Shown: positions 38,052 to 47,486 of the stretch, piece after piece
Position numbering within the stretch: the stretch's first letter is position 1
How the letters are laid out: each line of letters starts with the position of its first letter
Assembly: GCF_007004665.1 (NCBI RefSeq)
Contig: NZ_ML660056.1
Location: 248,001 to 312,000, forward strand
DNA length: 64,000 nucleotides
Direction of reading: 5' to 3'
From: Denitrobaculum tricleocarpae
GTDB lineage: Bacteria > Pseudomonadota > Alphaproteobacteria > Kiloniellales > Kiloniellaceae
Notes under the pieces: generated by a model
Seen by the model: the letters and a program-made list of their open reading frames with translations, nothing else
What the model was told of the DNA's origin: nothing
The model's database searches: none
Program-made: the position numbers and the translations under genes

Positions 38052-39440
38052 ATGGCGCGCGATATCTTGATTGTCGATGATGAAGCGGACATCCGCTTGC
38101 TGATCACCGGCATTCTTTCGGACGAAGGCTACGAAACCAGGGAGGCAAGCAACAGCGACGAGGCGCTGGAGGCTTTGCGGGCGCGTCGTCCCAATCTGGT
38201 GATCCTGGACATCTGGCTGGACAACAGCAAGTTGGACGGCCTGCAGCTGCTCGAAGTTATCAAGAGCGAGCATCCGGGCGTCCCCGTGGTCATGATATCG
38301 GGACATGGCACCATTGAGACCGCGGTGAAGGCGATCACGCGCGGTGCCTACGATTTCATCGAGAAGCCCTTCAAGTCAGATCGCCTGCTGCTGATCATCG
38401 AGCGGGCAATCGAGGCGGCCCAGCTGCGCAGCGAGAACGAAGAACTCAAACTGCGCGCAGGACCGCAGGCTGAACTGATCGGCGACTCCACGGCGATCAA
38501 TCAGCTCCGGCACGCCGTCACGAAAGTGGCGCCGACCGGGAGCCGGGTGCTGATCACGGGTCCCGCGGGTGCGGGCAAGGAAGTGGTGGCCCGTCTGATC
38601 CACGACCTCTCCCGGCGCAACAGCTCGCCCTTTGTGGCCTTGAACTGTGCCGCCATGCATCCCGACCGGCTGGAAGCCGAGCTGTTCGGCAACGAAGCCG
38701 ATGCCGAAACTTCCGCGGGTTTGAAGGTCGGCACTTTCGAGCAGGCCCACGGCGGCACCTTGCTGCTGGACGAGGTCGCCGACATGCCGCTGGAGACTCA
38801 GGGCAAGATCGTGCGTGTGTTGCAGGAACAGTCATTTGAGAGGGTCGGCGGCAACCGGACAGTTGAAGTTGATGTGCGTGTGGTGGCGGCGACCAACCGG
38901 GATCTGCCGCAGCTGATTTCCGAAGGCCTGTTCCGGGAGGACCTCTATTACCGGCTGAATGTTGTGCCCTTGGACGTGCCCGCCCTGCGTGACCGGCGCG
39001 AGGACATTCCGGGCCTGGTAACGCATTTCATGGAGCGTGCATCGAAGGCGACGGGCCTGCCCAGCCGGGAGGTCTCTAACGACGCGCTGGCCGCGCTTCA
39101 GGCCCACGAATGGCCGGGAAACGTGCGCCAGCTGCGCAACGTCATCGACTGGATTCTGATCATGGCGGTGGGCGACCCGCGCGAGGTTGTTCGGGCGGAC
39201 ATGCTGCCCGCCGATATCAGTAAGGTGACCCCCAACTCCTTTGCCGAAGACAGCGAATCCGAGATCATGGCGTTGCCCCTGCGCGACGCCCGGGAGATTT
39301 TCGAGCGCAAGTACCTGGAGGCCCAGGTCACGCGTTTCGGCGGAAATATATCGCGCACGGCATCTTTTGTTGGTATGGAACGCTCCGCATTGCATCGTAA
39401 GCTGCGGTCTCTGGGGATCACGTCCTCAGAACGTCAGTAG
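38052..39440 (+). CDS. ntrX: Response regulator NtrX
   Basis: The 462-residue product has a receiver domain with Asp53 in LVILDIWLDN, an AAA+ domain with GPAGAGKEVV and GGTLLLDEVADMPLETQG, and a C-terminal HTH (GGNISRTASFVGMERSALHR). The GAFTGA loop that contacts sigma54 is replaced by an unrelated stretch (NEADAETSAGLKVG), as in other alphaproteobacterial NtrX proteins, so it probably regulates sigma70 promoters. GAGGA about 10 nt upstream supports the start. It is followed by trkA as usual in the class. Confidence 0.95.
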   Translation: MARDILIVDDEADIRLLITGILSDEGYETREASNSDEALEALRARRPNLVILDIWLDNSKLDGLQLLEVIKSEHPGVPVVMISGHGTIETAVKAITRGAYDFIEKPFKSDRLLLIIERAIEAAQLRSENEELKLRAGPQAELIGDSTAINQLRHAVTKVAPTGSRVLITGPAGAGKEVVARLIHDLSRRNSSPFVALNCAAMHPDRLEAELFGNEADAETSAGLKVGTFEQAHGGTLLLDEVADMPLETQGKIVRVLQEQSFERVGGNRTVEVDVRVVAATNRDLPQLISEGLFREDLYYRLNVVPLDVPALRDRREDIPGLVTHFMERASKATGLPSREVSNDALAALQAHEWPGNVRQLRNVIDWILIMAVGDPREVVRADMLPADISKVTPNSFAEDSESEIMALPLRDAREIFERKYLEAQVTRFGGNISRTASFVGMERSALHRKLRSLGITSSERQ

Positions 39441-39529
39441 GCGGTGCCCGAACAGACGATGCGCTTATAACCGACGCGGGGGAAGACCGGGGACACAGCC
39501 GCAGTGCTCCCTGGTGGTAAGGCGGGTAG

Positions 39530-40906
39530 ATGAAAGTTTTGATCTGTGGCGCGGGCCAGGTGGGCTTTAACATCGCGCGCTACCTCTCGGGCGAAAATGC
39601 CGACATCACGGTGATCGATCAGTCGCCGGAACTGATTCGCAAGATTTCCGACTCCCTGGACGTCAAGGGGCTCGTGGGCTTTGCGTCTCATCCGGATGTG
39701 CTCGAGCGCGCCGGTGCGCCGGATGCGGACATGGTGATCGCGGTGACCTATGCCGACGAAGTGAACATGGTCGCCTGCCAGATCTGCCACTCGATCTTCG
39801 AAGTGCCCACCAAGATTGCGCGGGTCCGGCATCAGAGTTATCTGGAGCCCATGTGGTCGCATCTCTTCAGCCGCGACAACATGCCGATCGACGTGATCAT
39901 TTCACCGGAGATCGAAGTGGCCCGCGCCATCGAACGGCGGCTTCAAGTGCCGGGCGCTTTCGATGTGCATCCGCTCGCCGACGGCAAGGTCAGCATGATC
40001 GGCGTGCGCTGCACCGCCGAGACACCGATCCTGAACACGCCCTTGCGGCAGCTCACGGCGCTCTTCCCCGATCTGCATATCGTCATTGTCGGGATCTGGC
40101 GTGACGGCAAGGGTTTTGTGCCGACGCCCGACGACGATCTGCGCGACGGAGACGATGTCTATTTCGTGCTCGAGCACTCCCACCTGTTGCGCTCCATGGC
40201 AGCCTTCGGCCACGAAGAGAAGGAAGCCCGCCGGGTGGTCATCATCGGCGGCGGCAATATCGGCCTGAACCTGGCGACGGCGGTCGAAAAGAACCATCCT
40301 CAGGTCTCCATGAAGCTGATCGAGGTGGACAAGAGCCGCGCTGAGAAAGTGGCGCAGGAGTTGGAGCGCTGTGTGGTCATCCACGGCAGCGCACTCGACA
40401 CGGAGATTCTGGAAGAAGCCAACATCATGGCCGCGGAGACCGTGGTCGCGGTCTCTAACGATGACGAGGTCAATATACTCGCATCCCTCTTGGCCAAGCG
40501 CCACGGCTGCCAGCGCGCGGTCACCCTGATCAACACCAACTCCTACTCGCCGCTGATCGGCAGTCTGGGCATCGACACGGTTGTCAGCCCGCGCGCCATT
40601 ACGGTCTCGACCATCCTTCAGCATGTCCGCAGAGGCCGGATCCGTTCCGTCCACTCCATCTCCGAGGGGTTCGGCGAAATCATCGAGGCGGAGGCTCTGG
40701 AAACCTCAAGCCTGGTGGGTGTTCCGATCAGGGATGCGGATCTGCCCGATGGCGTGATCGTGGGTGCGATCGTGCGCGATGAGGAGGTTATCATTCCGCG
40801 CGGCGACACCATCGTGCGGGCCAATGATCTGGTGATCATTTTCGCCATCACCGAAGCCGTCAAAAAGATCGAAAAGCTTTTTGCGGTGAAGTTGGAATTT
40901 TTCTAA
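39530..40906 (+). CDS. trkA: Trk potassium uptake regulatory subunit TrkA
   Basis: Peripheral NAD-binding subunit that gates TrkH/TrkG potassium channels. The 458-residue product has two RCK modules: an N-terminal Rossmann motif GAGQVGFNIARYL (residues 7-19) and a second motif GGGNIGLNLATAVEK near residue 240, each followed by a TrkA-C domain (GVRCTAETPILNTPL near 155 and GVPIRDADLPDGVIVGAIVR near 395). Full duplicated length is typical. No trkH is seen in the window. It follows ntrX by 89 bp. Confidence 0.96.
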   Translation: MKVLICGAGQVGFNIARYLSGENADITVIDQSPELIRKISDSLDVKGLVGFASHPDVLERAGAPDADMVIAVTYADEVNMVACQICHSIFEVPTKIARVRHQSYLEPMWSHLFSRDNMPIDVIISPEIEVARAIERRLQVPGAFDVHPLADGKVSMIGVRCTAETPILNTPLRQLTALFPDLHIVIVGIWRDGKGFVPTPDDDLRDGDDVYFVLEHSHLLRSMAAFGHEEKEARRVVIIGGGNIGLNLATAVEKNHPQVSMKLIEVDKSRAEKVAQELERCVVIHGSALDTEILEEANIMAAETVVAVSNDDEVNILASLLAKRHGCQRAVTLINTNSYSPLIGSLGIDTVVSPRAITVSTILQHVRRGRIRSVHSISEGFGEIIEAEALETSSLVGVPIRDADLPDGVIVGAIVRDEEVIIPRGDTIVRANDLVIIFAITEAVKKIEKLFAVKLEFF

Positions 40907-40990
40907 AACAAGATATGTCTCTGTTCGGGCGGCCACGTAGCTGGAGCGCTCCGAAAGAGCTTTGTTTTTTCGAGCAAGGGAAAGAAATCG

Positions 40991-41857
40991 ATGCCGCGGC
41001 AAGCTTACGTCAATGGTCGTTACACCCCCCACAACGATGCCGCGGTGCATATCGAGGACCGGGGATATCAGTTCGCCGACGGAGTTTACGAGGTCGTGCC
41101 GGTCTACAACGGCATCCTGGTCGATGAGGAACCTCATCTTGACCGTCTGGAGCGTTCTCTGAGGGAGCTTCAGATCGAGATGCCCATGTCCCGGGCGGCC
41201 ATGAAGCTGGTCTCCCGCGAACTGATGCGGCGGAACAACCTCTCGCGCGGTTTCGTCTATATGCAGATCACCCGTGGCGTTGCGCCGCGCGATCACAAGT
41301 TCCCAACCAAACCGACGGCGCCGGCGCTGGTCATGACCACCCGCCAGATGAAGCCGCACAGCGCCGAGGCTTTGGAGAAAGGTGTCAAGGTCATCACCCT
41401 GCGCGATATCCGCTGGGAGCGCTGCGACATCAAGTCCGTCTCCCTGCTCCCGAACGTGCTGGGCAAGCAGGCGGCGGCCGAGGCCGGCGCCTATGAAGCC
41501 TGGCAGATCGACGATGAGGACAACATCACCGAGGGCACTTCGGCCAACGCCTGGATCGTGACCGACAGCGATACGGTGGTCACCCGCCATGCCAACAACG
41601 GAATCCTTAACGGCATTACCAGGATGGCTCTGCTGGATCTGATCGAGAAAGAGGGCTTCACACTCGAAGAACGGCCCTTCAGCGTGGAAGAGGCGCGGGC
41701 GGCGCGCGAAGCCTTCGTGACCTCCAGTTCCTCCTTTGTGATGCCGGTGACGCAGATCGACGACAAGCCGGTCGGCAACGGACATCCGGGCCTTCTGACC
41801 ATGAAGCTGCGCGAAACCTACATCGCCTATATGAACAGCCTGAAGGAAGCCGGGTGA
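40991..41857 (+). CDS. dat: D-amino-acid transaminase (class IV PLP aminotransferase)
   Basis: Interconverts D-alanine and D-glutamate with 2-oxo acids in known relatives. The 288-residue product has the D-AAT features: YVNGRYTPHNDAAVHIEDRG, YQFADGVYEVVPVYNG at the start, the PLP-binding Lys148 in RCDIKSVSLLPNVLGKQ, the Glu region EGTSANAWIV near residue 180 and NGITRMALLDL near 206. GGGAAAG upstream supports the start. It overlaps the HAD gene by 4 bp. Branched-chain aminotransferase is less likely given the D-AAT-type DIKS motif and short length. Confidence 0.92.
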   Translation: MPRQAYVNGRYTPHNDAAVHIEDRGYQFADGVYEVVPVYNGILVDEEPHLDRLERSLRELQIEMPMSRAAMKLVSRELMRRNNLSRGFVYMQITRGVAPRDHKFPTKPTAPALVMTTRQMKPHSAEALEKGVKVITLRDIRWERCDIKSVSLLPNVLGKQAAAEAGAYEAWQIDDEDNITEGTSANAWIVTDSDTVVTRHANNGILNGITRMALLDLIEKEGFTLEERPFSVEEARAAREAFVTSSSSFVMPVTQIDDKPVGNGHPGLLTMKLRETYIAYMNSLKEAG

Positions 41858-42519
41858 AGTCCGGCGCGCTGCCTCGGCCACAGGCCATCCTCTTCGATTG
41901 GGACAACACCCTGGTCGATACCTGGATTGTGATCCATCACGCCTACAAGGCGACTTTCAGGGCCATGGGCCAGGAGCCCTGGACCCTCGCTGAAACCAGA
42001 GAGCGGGTGAGGGAATCTGCGCGCGACGCCTTTCCAAAGCTTTTCGGTGCCCGCGCGGAGGAGGCCATGAAGGTCTTTTACGCCGCCTACGAAGCCGACC
42101 ACCTGGAGATGCTGACCCCTTTGCCGGGGGCGGAAGCGATGCTGCAGGCCTTGTCCGCGCGGCCGGAACTCTTTCTGGGGCTGGTCAGTAACAAAAAAGG
42201 CACGATCCTGCGCATGGAGGCCGAAAAGCTGGGCTGGGCGGCTTTGTTCGGCAGCATGGTGGGCGCAAATGACGCAGTGCAGGACAAACCGGCCAGGGCT
42301 GCCGTGGAGCTGGCCCTGGCGCCGAGCAAGCTGATTTCAGGCCCTGAGGTCTGGTTTGTCGGCGATACGGATATAGATATGGCCTGCGCCACCGCCACCG
42401 GTTGCACAGCTATTTTGCTCCGTCCTGATCCCCCGGGACGAACGGAGTTTGCAGGTTGCCAACCAAGTCACTATATAAACGGCTGTGACGCCCTGATTGA
42501 ACTCATTCAGGCCTCATAA
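41854..42519 (+). CDS. HAD-superfamily phosphatase, Gph-like
   Basis: The GTG start at 41854 overlaps the dat stop (GTGA). The 221-residue product has HAD motif I as FDWDNTLVDTW (residues 14-24), motif II in LVSNKKG near residue 112, motif III Lys in QDKPARAAV near residue 147 and motif IV as VGDTDIDMACA near residue 171. The order fits phosphoglycolate-phosphatase-like enzymes, but the substrate cannot be told. Position between dat and hfq recurs in alphaproteobacteria. Confidence 0.88.
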   Translation: MKSGALPRPQAILFDWDNTLVDTWIVIHHAYKATFRAMGQEPWTLAETRERVRESARDAFPKLFGARAEEAMKVFYAAYEADHLEMLTPLPGAEAMLQALSARPELFLGLVSNKKGTILRMEAEKLGWAALFGSMVGANDAVQDKPARAAVELALAPSKLISGPEVWFVGDTDIDMACATATGCTAILLRPDPPGRTEFAGCQPSHYINGCDALIELIQAS

Positions 42520-42637
42520 CGCCTGGAATCCGGTGCTTTGAGTGGTTTCTTGGGCCTAAGCTGTTGCGACGGCGCGGTCCAGACCCCAAGATAACGGATA
42601 CCGATAACGAGATAAGAAAAATAAGAAGGGGACTCTC

Positions 42638-42892
42638 ATGCCGGCTGAAAAATCTCAGAATGTGCAGGACGTCTTTCTCAACCATATCCGCAAGAACAAG
42701 ATCTCCGTGACTGTTTTCCTGGTCAACGGTGTCAAACTGCAGGGTGTGGTGACTTGGTTTGATAATTTCTCCGTACTTCTCCGCCGGGATGCGCATTCGC
42801 AGCTCGTCTATAAACATGCGATCTCCACGGTGATGCCCGCGCAGCCCATACAGCTGTTCGAGCCCGCCAAGGAAGAAACAGAAGAAGCCTGA
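42638..42892 (+). CDS. hfq: RNA chaperone Hfq
   Basis: Hexameric Sm-like protein that pairs small RNAs with mRNAs. The 84-residue product has the Sm1 region [20 protein letters not shown] with LVNGVKLQG, the Sm2 signature [11 protein letters not shown] and a short acidic C-terminal tail (PAKEETEEA). GAAGGGGAC upstream supports the ATG. The hfq-hflX pair is conserved in Gram-negative bacteria; hflX begins 8 bp after its stop if the TTG start is used. Confidence 0.97.
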   Translation: MPAEKSQNVQDVFLNHIRKNKISVTVFLVNGVKLQGVVTWFDNFSVLLRRDAHSQLVYKHAISTVMPAQPIQLFEPAKEETEEA

Positions 42893-42900
42893 CCACCGAG

Positions 42901-44286
42901 TTGATCGCTGATCCAGTAACCGAACCGACACGGCATAAATCGTCTATGGGGAAAGAGAAGGACACACTCGATTTTCGGGTAACGCGTAACGAGCAGATCC
43001 GTGCGCTTGTCCTTCACCCCGAACTCCGGCGTGCAGACCTCCGACGTGCCGAGGCCTCGAACCGAAGCGCTGAGGCTACGCTGGAAGAGGCGATCGGATT
43101 GGCGCAGGCGATCGAGTTGCAGATCGTGCACGCCGAAGTCGTTGCGGTTCCACGGCCAAAGCCGGCCACGTTGCTGGGAGAGGGCGTGGTACAGCGTGTT
43201 CACGACCAGGTCGAAGCCGAGTCCGTCGATCTCGTTGTGGTCGATACGGCGCTCACGCCTGTTCAACAGCGCAACCTCGAGACCGCCTGGGGCTGCAAGG
43301 TCATCGACCGGACCGGACTGATTCTGGAGATCTTCGGAGCCCGTGCGCGGACCAATGAAGGTAAGCTGCAGGTCGATCTGGCCTCGCTCAGCTATCAGCG
43401 ATCGCGGTTGGTGCGATCCTGGACCCACTTGGAACGTCAACGCGGTGGCGCCGGTTTCATGGGCGGCCCGGGTGAGCGGCAGCTGGAAATCGACCGGCGG
43501 CTGATCGACGAGAAGATCGTTCGTCTCAAGGGGGACCTCGAGAAGGTCAAGCGGACCCGCGAACTGCATCGCTCGGCCCGTAAGCGCGTGCCCTATCCCA
43601 TCGTTGCCCTGGTCGGCTATACCAATGCCGGGAAGTCGACCCTCTTCAATCGGCTGACGGCCTCCGACGTGCGGGCGCAGGATCTGCTGTTTGCGACTCT
43701 GGATCCCACAATGCGCCGGGTTCAACTGCCTTCGGGCAAGGAAATCATCCTTTCCGACACGGTCGGATTTATCTCGGATCTGCCGACTGACCTTATTGCT
43801 GCCTTCCGTGCCACCCTGGAGGAGGTGACGGAAGCAGATGTGATCGTTCATGTCCGGGACATCGTTCATGCGGATACGCTGGCGCAACGAGACGACGTGC
43901 TGGCGATCCTGAAGGATCTGAACCTGGAAGAGACCCTGGAAAACAGTTCGCTCGAGGCCTGGAACAAGGCCGATCTGCTCGACTCCGAAGGGCGGACGCA
44001 ACTTGAGCAGGCCGGCGGTAACGACGGCAACCGGGTGATCTGTTCGGCCGCCAGCGGCGAGGGCTGTGACGATCTGTTGGAAGCTATCGACCGCAAACTC
44101 GCCGAGCGGCGGAGCAATATCAGCACCCGCGTCGCCCTGAGCGACGGCGCAACCCTGGCCTGGCTCTATCGCCACGGCGATGTCCGCGAGCGCCATGACG
44201 AGGGCGAATTCGCGATCCTTGAGGTGGGGCTTGAGCCTGCCGACGCGGCCCGCTTCGAACGCCGTCAGGCCGGAAACGGCAACTGA
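42901..44286 (+). CDS. hflX: Ribosome-splitting GTPase HflX
   Basis: GTPase that splits stalled ribosomes under stress. The 461-residue frame has the HflX N-terminal domain (ALVLHPELRRADLRRAEASN, VVDTALTPVQQRNLETAWGC), the glycine-rich linker GGAGFMGGPGERQLEIDRR near residue 182, and a GTPase domain with G1 GYTNAGKSTLFN near residue 240, DTVGFISDLP and NKADLLD. The start is uncertain: TTG at 42901 lies 8 bp after hfq with no clear ribosome-binding site; ATG at 42946 (MGKEKDTLDF) is a good alternative. Confidence 0.95.
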   Translation: MIADPVTEPTRHKSSMGKEKDTLDFRVTRNEQIRALVLHPELRRADLRRAEASNRSAEATLEEAIGLAQAIELQIVHAEVVAVPRPKPATLLGEGVVQRVHDQVEAESVDLVVVDTALTPVQQRNLETAWGCKVIDRTGLILEIFGARARTNEGKLQVDLASLSYQRSRLVRSWTHLERQRGGAGFMGGPGERQLEIDRRLIDEKIVRLKGDLEKVKRTRELHRSARKRVPYPIVALVGYTNAGKSTLFNRLTASDVRAQDLLFATLDPTMRRVQLPSGKEIILSDTVGFISDLPTDLIAAFRATLEEVTEADVIVHVRDIVHADTLAQRDDVLAILKDLNLEETLENSSLEAWNKADLLDSEGRTQLEQAGGNDGNRVICSAASGEGCDDLLEAIDRKLAERRSNISTRVALSDGATLAWLYRHGDVRERHDEGEFAILEVGLEPADAARFERRQAGNGN

Positions 44287-44364
44287 CGTCAGGGCCCGGA
44301 GAAAACAAAGTCCGGTACCTGCCTGCCGAGCCCTATTTTCCTAAAAAGTTCTTACCCACAGCGG

Positions 44365-44427
44365 TTGACAGCTGCAGCGCTCAGGGCTATATGCCCCGTG
44401 TTAGCACTCTCCTCAGGTGAGTGCTAA
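44365..44427 (+). promoter_or_regulatory. Sigma70 promoter and CIRCE element of groESL
   Basis: TTGACA (44365-44370), a 17-bp spacer and TATATG (44388-44393) form a near-consensus promoter. A perfect CIRCE, TTAGCACTC-N9-GAGTGCTAA, spans 44401-44427 at the transcription start. This implies control by the repressor HrcA, not visible in the window. Confidence 0.92.
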
Positions 44428-44496
44428 CACGCTGGTCGCCACGAGGCGGCGGCTGAAACTCAACATAATTCATCGATGAAGATGGAGAGACGTTAC

Positions 44497-44784
44497 ATGA
44501 AATTCAAACCTCTGCACGACCGCGTCGTGGTCGAGCCGCTTGAGCAGGAAGAAAAGTCCAGCGGCGGCATCATCATTCCCGACACGGCAAAAGAGAAGCC
44601 GATGCAGGGTAAAGTTATCGCAGTCGGCTCCGGTAGCCGCGGTGATGACGGCAAGGTCGTAGCTCTTGATGTCAAGAAGAACGACAAGGTGCTCTACGGC
44701 AAATGGTCCGGCACCGAAGTAAAGATCGACGGCAAAACGCTTCTGATTATGCGTGAGTCCGACATCATGGGTATTCTTCAGTAA
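44497..44784 (+). CDS. groES: Co-chaperonin GroES
   Basis: Ring lid of the GroEL folding chamber. The ATG at 44497 ([20 protein letters not shown]) is chosen: GGAGAG at 44484-44489 precedes it, and the upstream in-frame ATG at 44476 adds seven non-family residues. The 95-residue product has the mobile loop [15 protein letters not shown] and ends in SDIMGILQ. Transcription is under the CIRCE element. groEL follows after 14 bp. Confidence 0.98.
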   Translation: MKFKPLHDRVVVEPLEQEEKSSGGIIIPDTAKEKPMQGKVIAVGSGSRGDDGKVVALDVKKNDKVLYGKWSGTEVKIDGKTLLIMRESDIMGILQ

Positions 44785-44792
44785 GGAGCTGA

Positions 44793-46454
<1,662 letters not shown>

Positions 46455-46508
46455 GAAGCCTGAGCTTCCTTTGCCCGGCGCTTCGGCGTCAGGCAACGCA
46501 CAGAGATC

Positions 46509-46538
46509 GGGGACTGTCTTCGGACAGTCCCCTTTTTT
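46509..46538 (+). terminator. Intrinsic terminator after groEL
   Basis: GGGGACTGTC (46509-46518), a TTCG tetraloop and GACAGTCCCC (46523-46532) form a perfect 10-bp stem followed by six T. Confidence 0.95.
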
Positions 46539-46645
46539 GTGCTTTTGGTGCGATTTCCCTGTAGTCTCGCGCATGCACTGCGGCCGGTGTGGGATGACAC
46601 TGGAACGCAACATACCAAGTCACTGAAAAAAGGACCGTTTCCATA

Positions 46646-47449
46646 ATGATCGATGTCGACTCCATCACGCATATCATCGAGGAAACGGCTCTGCAGGAAG
46701 TTTTACCCCGCTTTCAGAAGCTCAAGGCGGGCGAGGTTAACGAAAAGGCGCAGGGCGAAGTGGTCACCATCGCCGATACCGAGACCGAGCGGGTCCTGAC
46801 CGAGCGCTTCATGGCGGCCCTGCCGGGGTCTCATGTGGTGGGCGAGGAGGCGGTCTCGACGGATCCGGCGGTGATGGAACGGCTGGAAGGCGGAGACCCC
46901 GCCTGGATCATCGATCCGATCGACGGCACCAGCAACTACGCCTCCGGCAAGCCGGTTTTCGCGATCATGGTTGCGCTCGCGGTCGCCGGCGAGACCCGCA
47001 ATGCCTGGATTTACGATCCGATCGGCGGGCGCTGCCTGACCGCCGAGCGCGGGGCAGGGGCCTGGATCGGAGCGGAACGCCTTTCGGTCAAGAAAAGCGC
47101 TCCGGCCGCCGAGATGTCAGGGACGCTCCATGCCAGCACCTATGCCCTGCCGGATACCGCCGCCAAGATCAAAGCCCGCCGGGACCGGGTTCAGGCCCTC
47201 CCGAGCCTGCGCTGCGCCGGCCACGAATATCTGCGGCTGGCCACCGGGCAGATGCACTTTTCGCTCTTTACCCGCCTGATGCCCTGGGATCACGCCGCCG
47301 GCTGTTTGATCCAGGAGGAGGCGGGCGGTGTTGCGCTCTGCTTTGACGGCACGCCCTACACCGCGCTTCGCCACCAGGAGAAAGGCCTGCTGATCGCACC
47401 TTCGAGAGAGGCTTGGCTGGATTTGCAGGCGACCTTGCTGGCGGTGTAG
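46646..47449 (+). CDS. Inositol-monophosphatase-family phosphatase
   Basis: Mg-dependent sugar- or nucleotide-phosphate phosphatase. The 267-residue product has the family motifs: GEEAVSTDP near residue 69 (metal Glu), the signature WIIDPIDGTSNYASG near residue 90, and the second motif MPWDHAAGCLIQEEAGG near residue 211. It resembles SuhB/CysQ/HisN-type enzymes, and the substrate cannot be told. It is followed by a terminator hairpin (47452-47486) shared with the convergent 803-residue gene. Confidence 0.9.
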   Translation: MIDVDSITHIIEETALQEVLPRFQKLKAGEVNEKAQGEVVTIADTETERVLTERFMAALPGSHVVGEEAVSTDPAVMERLEGGDPAWIIDPIDGTSNYASGKPVFAIMVALAVAGETRNAWIYDPIGGRCLTAERGAGAWIGAERLSVKKSAPAAEMSGTLHASTYALPDTAAKIKARRDRVQALPSLRCAGHEYLRLATGQMHFSLFTRLMPWDHAAGCLIQEEAGGVALCFDGTPYTALRHQEKGLLIAPSREAWLDLQATLLAV

Positions 47450-47451
47450 TT

Positions 47452-47486
47452 ACGCCCTGACGCATATCGGCTTTACCGCAGGGCGT
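47452..47486. terminator. Convergent hairpin between the phosphatase gene and the four-repeat gene
   Basis: ACGCCCTG (47452-47459) pairs with CAGGGCGT (47479-47486), followed by CTTT on the plus strand. It overlaps the last codons and stop of the minus-strand gene, so it could end both transcripts. Confidence 0.55.
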